A stretch of DNA of 64,000 nt from contig JAALGZ010000014.1 of the NCBI GenBank assembly GCA_015227615.1, forward strand, positions 1,178,001 through 1,242,000, read 5' to 3'. Under the pieces are notes generated by a model, which ran no database searches, was not told the origin of the DNA, and saw nothing but the letters and a program-made list of their open reading frames with translations. Made by a program: the position numbers and the translations under genes. This DNA comes from Labyrinthula sp. Ha. Lineage: Eukaryota > Sar > Bigyra > Labyrinthulida > Labyrinthulaceae. Shown here one piece after another: positions 40,474 to 55,400 of the stretch. Numbering within the stretch: the first letter of the stretch is position 1; each line of letters begins with the position of its first letter.

Positions 40474-43400
40474 AATAATCTTTTCTTTAAATTAGGTATT
40501 AACGAATAAATCTTTGTCTAATTTGTTACTAAAATTTAAACTAGGTACTTTGTGCAACTGAAATACCTGAATCGAACACGAATATTTTTTTGAAAAAATA
40601 TTTTATGCTGATTTTATGGATACTAAAAGTAATTTTAGGTGGCTTGGAAAAGAATTTGGTGAAGTTTTTATAGTGGAAGCAAATTTTTTAGTGGCATCTG
40701 CACAAATGTCATTCTATTGGGAAAAGGATCACTTTTATGCAGAAATTAGCTGTACAAGGGCACCATATGGAAATCAAAGTATGAAACTTGCTAAACATAT
40801 GATATTTTATGGTAAAATGGCTATATGAAACGATTTTAGTCGAAAACAGGTATTAACGAATAAATCTTTGCCTAATTTGTTACTAAAATTTTGAACTAGG
40901 TACTTTGTGCAACTGAAATAGCTGAATCGAACATGAATATTTTTTTGAAAAAATATTTTATGCTGATTTTATGGATACTAAAAGTAATTTGAGGTGGCTT
41001 GGAAAAGAATTTGGCTAAGTTTTTATGGTGAAATCTAATTTTTTAGTGGCATCTGCACAAATGTCATTCTATTGGGAAAAGGATCACTTTTATGCAGAAA
41101 TTAGCTATACAAGGGCACCATATGGAAATCAAAGTATGAAACTTGCTAAACATATGATATTTTATGGTAAAATGACTATATGAAATAATCTTTTCTTTAA
41201 ATTAGGTATTAACGAATAAATCTTTGTCTAATTTGTTACTAAAATTTTGAACTAGGTACTTTGTGCAACTGAAATAGCTGAATCGAACACGAATATTTTT
41301 TTGAAAAAATATTTTATGCTGATTTTATGGATACTAAAAGTAATTTTAGGTGGCTTGGAAAAGAATTTGGTGAAGTTTTTATGGTGAAATCTAATTTTTT
41401 AGTGGCATCTGCACAAATGTCATTCTATTGGGAAAAGGATCACTTTTATGCAGAAATTAGCTATACAAGGGCACCATATGGAAATCAAAGTATGAAACTT
41501 GCTACAGATGTGATATTTTATTTTAATATGGTTATATGAAATAATCTTTTCTTTAAATTAGGTATTAACGAATAAATCTTTGTCTAATTTGTTACTAAAA
41601 TTTTGAACTAGGTACTTTGTGCAACTGAAATAGCTGAATCGAACACGAATATTTTTTTGAAAAAATATTTTATGCTGATTTTATGGATACTAAAAGTAAT
41701 TTGAGGTGGCTTGGAAAAGAATTTGGCTAAGTTTTTATGGTGAAATCTAATTTTTTAGTGGCATCTGCACAAATGTCATTCTATTGGGAAAAGGATCACT
41801 TTTATGCAGAAATTAGCTGTACAAGGGCACCATATGGAACTCTAAGTATGAAACTTGCTAAACATATGATATTTTATGGTAAAATGGCTATATGAAACCA
41901 TTTTAGTCGAAAACAGGTATTAACGAATAAATCTTTGTCTAATTTGTTACTAAAATTTTGAACTAGGTACTTTGTGCAACTGAAATAGCTGAATCGAACA
42001 CGAATATTTTTTTGAAAAAATATTTTATGCTGATTTTATGGATACTAAAAGTAATTTTAGGTGGCTTGGAAAAGAATTTGGTGAAGTTTTTATAGTGGAA
42101 GCAAATTTTTTAGTGGCATCTGCACAAATGTCATTCTATTGGGAAAAGGATCACTTTTATGCAGAAATTAGCTATACAAGGGCACCATATGGAAATCAAA
42201 GTATGAAACTTGCTAAACATATGATATTTTATGGTAAAATGACTATATGAAATAATCTTTTCTTTAAATTAGGTATTAACGAATAAATCTTTGTCTAATT
42301 TGTTACTAAAATTTTAAACTAGGTACTTTGTGCAACTGAAATAGCTGAATCGAACACGAATATTTTTTTGAAAAAGTATTTTATGTTAATTTTATGGATA
42401 CTAAAAGTAATTTAAAGTGAATTGGAAAAGAACTTGGCTAAGTTTTTACAGTGAAATCAAATTTTTTAGTGGCATCTGCACAAATGTCATTCTATTGGGA
42501 AAAGGATCACTTTTATGCAGAAATTAGCTATACAAGGGCACCATATGGAAATCAAAGTATGAAACTTGCTACAGATATGATACTTTATTTTAAAATGGCT
42601 ATATGAAATGATTTTTTCTTAAAAATAAGTATTAACGAATAAATATTTGTCTAATTTGTTACTAAAATTTTAAACTAGGTACTTTGTGCAACTGAAATAC
42701 CTGAATCGAACACGAATATTTTTTTGAAAAAATATTTTATGCTGATTTTATGTATACTAAAAGTAATTTTAGGTGGCTTGGAAAAGAATTTGGCTAAGTT
42801 TTTACAGTGAAATCAAATTTTTTAGTGGCATCTGCACAAATGTCATTCTATTGGGAAAAGGATCACTTTTATGCAGAAATTAGCTATACAAGGGCACCAT
42901 ATGGAAATCAAAGTATGAAACTTGCTAAACATATGATATTTTATGGTAAAATGACTATATGAAATAATCTTTTCTTTAAATTAGGTATTAACGAATAAAT
43001 CTTTGTCTAATTTGTTACTAAAATTTTAAACTAGGTACTTTGTGCAACTGAAATAGCTGAATCGAACACGAATATTTTTTTGAAAAAATATTTTATGCTG
43101 ATTTTATGGATACTAAAAGTAATTTGAGGTGGCTTGGAAAAGAATTTGGCTAAGTTTTTATGGTGAAATCTAATTTTTTAGTGGCATCTGCACAAATGTC
43201 ATTCTATTGGGAAAAGGATCACTTTTATGCAGAAATTAGCTATACAAGGGCACCATATGGAAATCAAAGTATGAAACTTGCTACAGATGTGATATTTTAT
43301 TTTAATATGGTTATATGAAATAATCTTTTCTTTAAATTAGGTATTAACGAATAAATCTTTGTCTAATTTGTTACTAAAATTTTGAACTAGGTACTTTGTG

Positions 43401-46400
43401 CAACTGAAATAGCTCAATCAAACACGAATATTTTATGAAAAAATATTTTATGCTGATTTTATGGATACTAAAAATAATTTAAAGTGAATTGGAAAAGAAT
43501 TTGGCTAAGTTTTTATGGTGAAATCTAATTTTTTAGTGGCATCTGCACAAATGTCATTCTATTGGGAAAAGGATCACTTTTATGCAGAAATTAGCTGTAC
43601 AAGGGCACCATAGGGAAATCAAAGTATGAAACTTGCTAAACATATGATATTTTATGGTAAAATGACTATATGAAACTATTTTAGTCGAAAACAGGTATTA
43701 ACGAATAAATCTTTGCCTAATTTGTTACTAAAATTTTGAACTAGGTACTTTGTGCAACTGAAATAGCTGAATCGAGCACGAATATTTTTTTGAAAAAATA
43801 TTTTATGTTAATTTTATGGATACTAAAAGTAATTTAAAGTGAATTGGAAAAGAACTTGGTGAAGTTTTTACAGTGAAATCAAATTTTTTAGTGGCATCTG
43901 CACAAGTTCATTCTATTGGGAAAAGGATCACTTTTATGCAGAAATTAGCTATACAAGGGCACCATATGGATATCAAAGTATGAAACTTGCTAAACATATG
44001 ATATTTTATGGTAAAATGACTATATGAAACTATTTTAGTCGAAAACAGGTATTAACGAATAAATCTTTGCCTAATTTGTTACTAAAATTTTGAACTAGGT
44101 ACTTTGTGCAACTGAAATAGCTGAATCGAACACGAATATTTTATGAAAAAATATTTTATGCTGATTTTATGGATACTAAAAGTAATTTAAAGTGAATTGG
44201 AAAAGAATTTGGCTAAGTTTTTATGGTGAAATATAATTTTTTAGTCGCATCTGCAAAAATATCATTCTATTGGGAAAAGGGTCACTTTTATGCAGAAGTT
44301 AGCTGGACAAGGGCACCATAGGGAAATCAAAGTATGAAACTTGCTACAGATATGATATTTTATTTTAAAATGGCTATATGAAATGATTTTTCTTAAAAAT
44401 AGGTATTAACGAATAAATCTTTGCCTAATTTGTTACTAAAATTTTAAACTACGTACTTTGTGCAACTGAAATAGCTCAATCGAACACGAATATTTTATGA
44501 AAAAATATTTTATGCTGATTTTATGGATACTAAAAGTAATTTAAAGTGAATTGGAAAAGAATTTGGTGAAGTTTTTATAGTGAAATCAAATTTTTTAGTG
44601 GCATCTGCACAAGTTCATTCTATTGGGAAAAGGATCACTTTTATGCAGAAATTAGCTATACAAGGGCACCATATGGATGAAACTTGCTACAGATATGATA
44701 CTTTATTTTAAAATGGCTATATGAAACGATTTTTTCTTAAAAATAAGTATTAACGAATAAATCTTTGCCTAATTTGTTACTAAAATTTTAAACTACGTAC
44801 TTTGTGCAACTGAAATAGCTCAATCGAACGCGAATATTTTATGAAAAAATATTTTATGTTAATTTTATGGATACTAAAAGTAATTTAAAGTGAATTGGAA
44901 AAGAACTTGGTGAAGTTTTTACAGTGAAATCAAATTTTTTAGTGGCATCTGCACAAGTTCATTCTATTGGGAAAAGGATCACTTTTATGCAGAAATTAGC
45001 TATACAAGGGCACCATATGGATATCAAAGTATGAAACTTGCTACAGATATGATACTTTATTTTAAAATGGCTATATGAAACGATTTTTTCTTAAAAATAA
45101 GTATTAACGAATAAATCTTTGCCTAATTTGTTACTAAAATTTTAAACTACGTACTTTGTGCAACTGAAATAGCTCAATCGAACACGAATATTTTATGAAA
45201 AAATATTTTATGCTGATTTTATGGATACTAAAAGTAATTTAAAGTGAATTGGAAAAGAATTTGGCTAAGTTTTTATGGTGAAATCTAATTTTTTAGTGGC
45301 ATCTGCACAAATGTCATTCTATTGGGAAAAGGATCACTTTTATGCAGAAATTAGCTGTACAAGGGCACCATATGGAACTCTAAGTATGAAACTTGCTAAA
45401 CATATGATATTTTATGGTAAAATAGCTATATGAAATGATTTTAGTCGAAAACAGGTATTAACGAATAAATCTTTGCCTAATTTGTTACTAAAATTTTAAA
45501 CTAGGTACTTTGTGCAACTGAAATACCTGAATCGAACACGAATATTTTTTTGAAAAAATATTTTATGCTGATTTTATGGATACTAAAAGTAATTTGAGGT
45601 GGCTTGGAAAAGAATTTGGCTAAGTTTTTATGGTGAAATCTAATTTTTTAGTGGCATCTGCACAAATGTCATTCTATTGGGAAAAGGATCACTTTTATGC
45701 AGAAATTAGCTGTACAAGGGCACCATATGGATATCAAAGTATGAAACTTGCTACAGATATGATACTTTATTTTAAAATGGCTATATGAAATGATTTTTTC
45801 TTAAAAATAAGTATTAACGAATAAATCTTTGCCTAATTTGTTACTAAAATTTTGAACTAGGTACTTTGTGCAACTGAAATAGCTGAATCGAACACGAATA
45901 TTTTTTTGAAAAAATATTTTATGTTAATTTTATGGATACTAAAAGTAATTTAAAGTGAATTAGAAAAGAATTTGGCTAAGTTTTTATGGTGAAATATAAT
46001 TTTTTAATGGCATCTGCACAAATGTCATTCTATTGGGAAAAGGATCACTTTTATGCAGAAATTAGCTGTACAAGGGCACCATAGGGAAATCAAAGTATGA
46101 AACTTGCTAAACATATGATATTTTATGGTAAAATGACTATATGAAACGATTTTAGTCGAAAACAGGTATTAACGAATAAATCTTTGCCTAATTTGTTACT
46201 AAAATTTTGAACTAGGTACTTTGTGCAACTGAAATAGCTGAATCGAACACGAATATTTTTTTGAAAAAATATTTTATGCTGATTTTATGGATATTAAAAG
46301 TAATTTTAGGTGGCTTGGAAAAGAATTTGGTGAAGTTTTTATAGTGGAAGCAAATTTTTTAGTGGCATCTGCACAAGTTCATTCTATTGGGAAAAGGATC

Positions 46401-49400
46401 ACTTTTATGCAGAAATTAGCTATACAAGGGCACCATATGGATATCAAAGTATGAAACTTGCTACAGATATGATACTTTATTTTAAAATGGCTATATGAAA
46501 CGATTTTTTCTTAAAAATAAGTATTAACGAATAAATCTTTGCCTAATTTGTTACTAAAATTTTAAACTACGTACTTTGTGCAACTGAAATAGCTCAATCG
46601 AACGCGAATATTTTATGAAAAAATATTTTATGTTAATTTTATGGATACTAAAAGTAATTTAAAGTGAATTGGAAAAGAACTTGGTGAAGTTTTTACAGTG
46701 AAATCAAATTTTTTAGTGGCATCTGCACAAGTTCATTCTATTGGGAAAAGGATCACTTTTATGCAGAAATTAGCTATACAAGGGCACCATATGGATATCA
46801 AAGTATGAAACTTGCTACAGATATGATACTTTATTTTAAAATGGCTATATGAAATGATTTTTTCTTAAAAATAAGTATTAACGAATAAATCTTTGCCTAA
46901 TTTGTTACTAAAATTTTAAACTACGTACTTTGTGCAACTGAAATAGCTCAATCGAACACGAATATTTTATGAAAAAATATTTTATGCTGATTTTATGGAT
47001 ACTAAAAGTAATTTAAAGTGAATTGGAAAAGAATTTGGCTAAGTTTTTATGGTGAAATCTAATTTTTTAGTGGCATCTGCACAAATGTCATTCTATTGGG
47101 AAAAGGATCACTTTTATGCAGAAATTAGCTGTACAAGGGCACCATATGGATATCAAAGTATGAAACTTGCTACAGATATGATACTTTATTTTAAAATGGC
47201 TATATGAAATGATTTTTTCTTAAAAATAAGTATTAACGAATAAATCTTTGCCTAATTTGTTACTAAAATTTTGAACTAGGTACTTTGTGCAACTGAAATA
47301 GCTGAATCGAACACGAATATTTTTTTGAAAAAATATTTTATGTTAATTTTATGGATACTAAAAGTAATTTAAAGTGAATTAGAAAAGAATTTGGCTAAGT
47401 TTTTATGGTGAAATATAATTTTTTAATGGCATCTGCACAAATGTCATTCTATTGGGAAAAGGATCACTTTTATGCAGAAATTAGCTGTACAAGGGCACCA
47501 TAGGGAAATCAAAGTATGAAACTTGCTAAACATATGATATTTTATGGTAAAATGACTATATGAAACGATTTTAGTCGAAAACAGGTATTAACGAATAAAT
47601 CTTTGCCTAATTTGTTACTAAAATTTTGAACTAGGTACTTTGTGCAACTGAAATAGCTGAATCGAACACGAATATTTTTTTGAAAAAATATTTTATGCTG
47701 ATTTTATGGATATTAAAAGTAATTTTAGGTGGCTTGGAAAAGAATTTGGTGAAGTTTTTATAGTGGAAGCAAATTTTTTAGTGGCATCTGCACAAATGTC
47801 ATTCTATTGGGAAAAGGATCACTTTTATGCAGAAATTAGCTGTACAAGGGCACCATATGGAAATCAAAGTATGAAACTTGCTACAGATGTGATACTTTAT
47901 GGTAAAATGGCTATATGAAACGATTTTTTCTTAAAAATAAGTATTAACGAATAAATCTTTGCCTAATTTGTTACTAAAATTTTAAACTACGTACTTTGTG
48001 CAACTGAAATAGCTCAATCAAACACGAATATTTTATGAAAAAATATTTTATGCTGATTTTATGGATACTAAAAATAATTTAAAGTGAATTAGAAAAGAAT
48101 TTGGCTAAGTTTTTATGGTGAAATATAATTTTTTAATGGCATCTGCACAAATGTCATTCTATTGGGAAAAGGATCACTTTTATGCAGAAATTAGCTGTAC
48201 AAGGGCACCATAGGGAAATCAAAGTATGAAACTTGCTAAACATATGATATTTTATGGTAAAATGACTATATGAAACGATTTTAGTCGAAAACAGGTATTA
48301 ACGAATAAATCTTTGCCTAATTTGTTACTAAAATTTTGAACTAGGTACTTTGTGCAACTGAAATAGCTGAATCGAACACGAATATTTTTTTGAAAAAATA
48401 TTTTATGCTGATTTTATGGATACTAAAAGTAATTTAAAGTGAATTGGACAAGAGCTTGGTGAAGTTTTTATAGTGGAAGCAAATTTTTTAGTGGCATCTG
48501 CACAAGTTCATTCTATTGGGAAAAGGATCACTTTTATGCAGAAATTAGCTATACAAGGGCACCATATGGATATCAAAGTATGAAACTTGCTACAGATATG
48601 ATACTTTATTTTAAAATGGCTATATGAAATGATTTTTTCTTAAAAATAAGTATTAACGAATAAATCTTTGCCTAATTTGTTACTAAAATTTTAAACTACG
48701 TACTTTGTGCAACTGAAATAGCTCAATCGAACACGAATATTTTATGAAAAAATATTTTATGCTGATTTTATGGATACTAAAAGTAATTTAAAGTGAATTG
48801 GAAAAGAATTTGGCTAAGTTTTTATGGTGAAATCTAATTTTTTAGTGGCATCTGCACAAATGTCATTCTATTGGGAAAAGGATCACTTTTATGCAGAAAT
48901 TAGCTGTACAAGGGCACCATATGGAACTCTAAGTATGAAACTTGCTAAACATATGATATTTTATGGTAAAATGGCTATATGAAACCATTTTAGTCGAAAA
49001 CAGGTATTAACGAATAAATCTTTGTCTAATTTGTTACTAAAATTTTGAACTAGGTACTTTGTGCAACTGAAATAGCTGAATCGAACACGAATATTTTTTT
49101 GAAAAAATATTTTATGCTGATTTTATGGATACTAAAAGTAATTTTAGGTGGCTTGGAAAAGAATTTGGTGAAGTTTTTATAGTGGAAGCAAATTTTTTAG
49201 TGGCATCTGCACAAATGTCATTCTATTGGGAAAAGGATCACTTTTATGCAGAAATTAGCTATACAAGGGCACCATATGGAAATCAAAGTATGAAACTTGC
49301 TAAACATATGATATTTTATGGTAAAATGGCTATATGAAACCATTTTAGTCGAAAACAGGTATTAACGAATAAATCTTTGTCTAATTTGTTACTAAAATTT

Positions 49401-52400
49401 TGAACTAGGTACTTTGTGCAACTGAAATAGCTGAATCGAACACGAATATTTTTTTGAAAAAATATTTTATGCTGATTTTATGGATACTAAAAGTAATTTG
49501 AGGTGGCTTGGAAAAGAATTTGGCTAAGTTTTTATGGTGAAATCTAATTTTTTAGTGGCATCTGCACAAATGTCATTCTATTGGGAAAAGGATCACTTTT
49601 ATGCAGAAATTAGCTGTACAAGGGCACCATATGGAAATCAAAGTATGAAACTTGCTACAGATGTGATACTTTATGGTAAAATGGCTATATGAAACGATTT
49701 TTTCTTAAAAATAAGTATTAACGAATAAATCTTTGCCTAATTTGTTACTAAAATTTTAAACTAGGTACTTTGTGCAACTGAAATAGCTGAATCGAACACG
49801 AATATTTTTTTGAAAAAATATTTTATGTTAATTTTATGGATACTAAAAGTAATTTAAAGTGAATTAGAAAAGAATTTGGCTAAGTTTTTATGGTGAAATA
49901 TAATTTTTTAATGGCATCTGCACAAATGTCATTCTATTGGGAAAAGGATCACTTTTATGCAGAAATTAGCTGTACAAGGGCACCATATGGATATCAAAGT
50001 ATGAAACTTGCTAAACATATGATATTTTATGGTAAAATGACTATATGAAATGATTTTTGTCGAAAACAGGTATTAACGAATAAATCTTTGCCTAATTTGT
50101 TACTAAAATTTTAAACTAGGTACTTTGTGCAAGTGAAATAGCTGAATCGAACACGAATATTTTTTGAAAAAATATTTTATGCTGATTTTATGGATACTAA
50201 AAGTAATTTGAGGTGGCTTGGAAAAGAATTTGGCTAAGTTTTTACAGTGAAATCAAATTTTTTAGTGGCATCTGCACAAATGTCATTCTATTGGGAAAAG
50301 GATCACTTTTATGCAGAAATTAGCTGTATAAGGGCACCATATGGATACCAAAGTATGAAACTTGCTAAACATATGATATTTTATGGTAAAATGGCTATAT
50401 GAAACGATTTTAGTCGAAAACAGGTATTAACGAATAAATCTTTGCCTAATTTGTTACTAAAATTTTAAACTACGTACTTTGTGCAACTGAAATAGCTCAA
50501 TCGAACGCGAATATTTTATGAAAAAATATTTTATGCTGATTTTATGGATACTAAAAGTAATTTAAAGTGAATTGGAAAAGAATTTGGCTAAGTTTTTACA
50601 GTGAAATCAAATTTTTTAGTGGCATCTGTACAAGTTCATTCTATTGGGAAAAGGATCACTTTTATGCAGAAATTAGCTGTACAAGGGCACCATATGGATA
50701 TCAAAGTATGAAACTTGCTACAAATATGATACTTTATTTTAAAATGGCTATATGAAATGATTTTTTCTTAAAAATAAGTATTAACGAATAAATCTTTGCC
50801 TAATTTGTTACTAAAATTTTAAACTACGTACTTTGTGCAACTGAAATAGCTCAATCGAACACGAATATTTTATGAAAAAATATTTTATGCTGATTTTATG
50901 GATACTAAAAGTAATTTGAGGTGGCTTGGAAAAGAATTTGGCTAAGTTTTTATGGTGAAATCTAATTTTTTAGTGGCATCTGCACAAATGTCATTCTATT
51001 GGGAAAAGGATCACTTTTATGCAGAAATTAGCTGTACAAGGGCACCATATGGATATCAAAGTATGAAACTTGCTAAACATATGATATTTTATGGTAAAAT
51101 GACTATATGAAACGATTTTAGTCGAAAACAGGTATTAACGAATAAATCTTTGCCTAATTTGTTACTAAAATTTTAAACTAGGTACTTTGTGCAAGTGAAA
51201 TAGCTGAATCGAACACGAATATTTTTTGAAAAAATATTTTATGCTGATTTTATGGATACTAAAAGTAATTTTAGGTGGCTTGGAAAGGAATTTGGTGAAG
51301 TTTTTATAGTGGAAGCAAATTTTTTGGTGGCATCTGCACAAATGTCATTCTATTGGGAAAAGGATCACTTTTATGCAGAAATTAGCTGTACAAGGGCACC
51401 ATATGGATATCAAAGTATGAAACTTGCTACAGATATGATACTTTATTTTAAAATGGCTATATGAAATGATTTTTTCTTAAAAATAAGTATTAACGAATAA
51501 ATCTTTGCCTAATTTGTTACTAAAATTTTGAACTAGGTACTTTGTGCAACTGAAATAGCTGAATCGAACACGAATATTTTTTTGAAAAAATATTTTATGC
51601 TGATTTTATGGATATTAAAAGTAATTTTAGGTGGCTTGGAAAAGAATTTGGTGAAGTTTTTATAGTGGAAGCAAATTTTTTAGTGGCATCTGCACAAATG
51701 TCATTCTATTGGGAAAAGGATCACTTTTATGCAGAAATTAGCTGTACAAGGGCACCATATGGAAATCAAAGTATGAAACTTGCTACAGATGTGATACTTT
51801 ATGGTAAAATGGCTATATGAAACGATTTTTTCTTAAAAATAAGTATTAACGAATAAATCTTTGCCTAATTTGTTACTAAAATTTTAAACTACGTACTTTG
51901 TGCAACTGAAATAGCTCAATCGAACGCGAATATTTTATGAAAAAATATTTTATGCTGATTTTATGGATACTAAAAGTAATTTAAAGTGAATTGGAAAAGA
52001 ATTTGGCTAAGTTTTTACAGTGAAATCAAATTTTTTAGTGGCATCTGTACAAGTTCATTCTATTGGGAAAAGGATCACTTTTATGCAGAAATTAGCTGTA
52101 CAAGGGCACCATATGGATATCAAAGTATGAAACTTGCTACAAATATGATACTTTATTTTAAAATGGCTATATGAAATGATTTTTTCTTAAAAATAAGTAT
52201 TAACGAATAAATCTTTGCCTAATTTGTTACTAAAATTTTAAACTACGTACTTTGTGCAACTGAAATAGCTCAATCGAACACGAATATTTTATGAAAAAAT
52301 ATTTTATGCTGATTTTATGGATACTAAAAGTAATTTAAAGTGAATTGGAAAAGAACTTGGTGAAGTTTTTACAGTGAAATCAAATTTTTTAGTGGCATCT

Positions 52401-55400
52401 GCACAAATGTCATTCTATTGGGAAAAGGATCACTTTTATGCAGAAATTAGCTGTACAAGGGCACCATATGGATATCAAAGTATGAAACTTGCTACAGATA
52501 TGATATTTTATTTTAATATGGCTATATGAAATAATCTTTTCTTTAAATTAGGTATTAACGAATAAATCTCTGTCTAATTTGTTACTAAAATTTTAAACTA
52601 CGTACTTTGTGCAACTGAAATAGCTCAATCGAACACGAATATTTTATGAAAAAATATTTTATGCTGATTTTATGGATACTAAAAGTAATTTAAAGTGAAT
52701 TGGAAAAGAAATTGGCTAAGTTTTTATGGTGAAATCTAATTTTTTAGTGGCATCTGCACAAATGTCATTCTATTGGGAAAAGGATCACTTTTATGCAGAA
52801 ATTAGCTGTACAAGGGCACCATAGGGAAATCAAAGTATGAAACTTGCTAAACATATGATATTTTATGGTAAAATGACTATATGAAACTATTTTAGTCGAA
52901 AACAGGTATTAACGAATAAATCTTTGCCTAATTTGTTACTAAAATTTTGAACTAGGTACTTTGTGCAACTGAAATAGCTGAATCGAACACGAATATTTTT
53001 TTGAAAAAATATTTTATGTTAATTTTATGGATACTAAAAGTAATTTAAAGTGAATTGGAAAAGAACTTGGTGAAGTTTTTATAGTTAAATCAAATTTTTT
53101 GGTGGCATCTGCACAAATGTCATTCTATTGGGAAAAGGATCACTTTTATGCAGAAATTAGCTGTACAAGGGCACCATATGGATATCAAAGTATGAAACTT
53201 GCTACAGATATGATACTTTATTTTAAAATGGCTATATGAAATGATTTTTTCTTAAAAATAAGTATTAACGAATAAATCTTTGCCTAATTTGTTACTAAAA
53301 TTTTAAACTACGTACTTTGTGCAACTGAAATAGCTCAATCGAACACGAATATTTTATGAAAAAATATTTTATGCTGATTTTATGGATACTAAAAGTAATT
53401 TAAAGTGAATTGGAAAAGAATTTGGCTAAGTTTTTATGGTGAAATCTAATTTTTTAGTGGCATCTGCACAAATGTCATTCTATTGGGAAAAGGATCACTT
53501 TTATGCAGAAATTAGCTGTACAAGGGCACCATATGGAAATCAAAGTATGAAACTTGCTACAGATGTGATACTTTATGGTAAAATGGCTATATGAAACGAT
53601 TTTTTCTTAAAAATAAGTATTAACGAATAAATCTTTGCCTAATTTGTTACTAAAATTTTGAACTACGTACTTTGTGCAACTGAAATAGCTGAATCGAACA
53701 CGAATATTTTTTTGAAAAAATATTTTATGTTAATTTTATGGATACTAAAAGTAATTTAAAGTGAATTGGAAAAGAACTTGGTGAAGTTTTTATAGTGAAA
53801 TCAAATTTTTTGGTGGCATCTGCACAAATGTCATTCTATTGGGAAAAGGATCACTATTATGCAGAAATTAGCTGTACAAGGGCACCATATGGAAATCAAA
53901 GTATGAAACTTTCTACAGATGTGATACTTTATTTTAAAATGGCTATATGAAACGATTTTTTCTTAAAAATAAGTATTAACGAATAAATCTTTGCCTAATT
54001 TGTTACTAAAATTTTGAACTACGTACTTTGTGCAACTGAAATAGCTGAATCGAACACGAATATTTTTTTGAAAAAATATTTTATGTTAATTTTATGGATA
54101 CTAAAAGTAATTTAAAGTGAATTGGAAAAGAATTTGGCTAAGTTTTTACAGTGAAATCAAATTTTTTAGTGGCATCTGCACAAATGTCATTCTATTGGGA
54201 AAAGGATCACTTTTATGCAGAAATTAGCTGTACAAGGGCACCATATGGATATCAAAGTATGAAACTTGCTACAGATATGATACTTTATTTTAAAATGGCT
54301 ATATGAAATGATTTTTTCTTAAAAATAAGTATTAACGAATAAATCTTTGCCTAATTTGTTACTAAAATTTTAAACTAGGTACTTTGTGCAACTGAAATAG
54401 CTGAATCGAACACCAATATTTTATGAAAAAATATTTTATGCTGATTTTATGGATACTAAAAGTAATTTGAGGTGGCTTGGAAAAGAATTTGGCTAAGTTT
54501 TTACAGCGAAATTAAATTTTTTAGTGGCATCTGCACAAGTTCATTCTATTGGGAAAAGGATCACTTTTATGCAGAAATTAGCTGTACAAGGGCACCATAT
54601 GGAAATCAAAGTATGAAACTTGCTACAGATGTGATACTTTATGGTAAAATGGCTATATGAAACGATTTTTTCTTAAAAATAAGTATTAACGAATAAATCT
54701 TTGCCTAATTTGTTACTAAAATTTTAAACTAGGTACTTTGTGCAACTGAAATAGCTGAATCGAACACGAATATTTTTTGAAAAAATATTTTATGCTGATT
54801 TTATGGATACTAAAAGTAATTTTAGGTGGCTTGGAAAGGAATTTGGTGAAGTTTTTATAGTGGAAGCAAATTTTTTGGTGGCATCTGCACAAATGTCATT
54901 CTATTGGGAAAAGGATCACTTTTATGCAGAAATTAGCTATACAAGGGCACCTTATGGAAATCAAAGTATGAAACTTGCTACAGATGTGATATTTTATGGT
55001 AAAATGGCTATATGAAATGATTTTTGTCGAAAACAGGTATTGACGAATAAATCTTTGCCTAATTTGTTACTAAAATTTTAAACTAGGTACTTTGTGCAAC
55101 TGAAATAGCTGAATCGAACACGAATATTTTTTGAAAAAATATTTTATGCTGATTTTATGGATACTAAAAGTAATTTTAGGTGGCTTGGAAAAGAATTTGG
55201 TGAAGTTTTTATAGTGGAAGCAAATTTTTTGGTGGCATCTGCACAAATGTCATTCTATTGGGAAAAGGATCACTTTTATGCAGAAATTAGCTGTACAAGG
55301 GCACCATATGGAAATCAAAGTATGAAACTTGCTAAACATATGATATTTTATGGTAAAATGACTATATGAAATGATTTTTGTCGAAAACAGGTATTAACGA

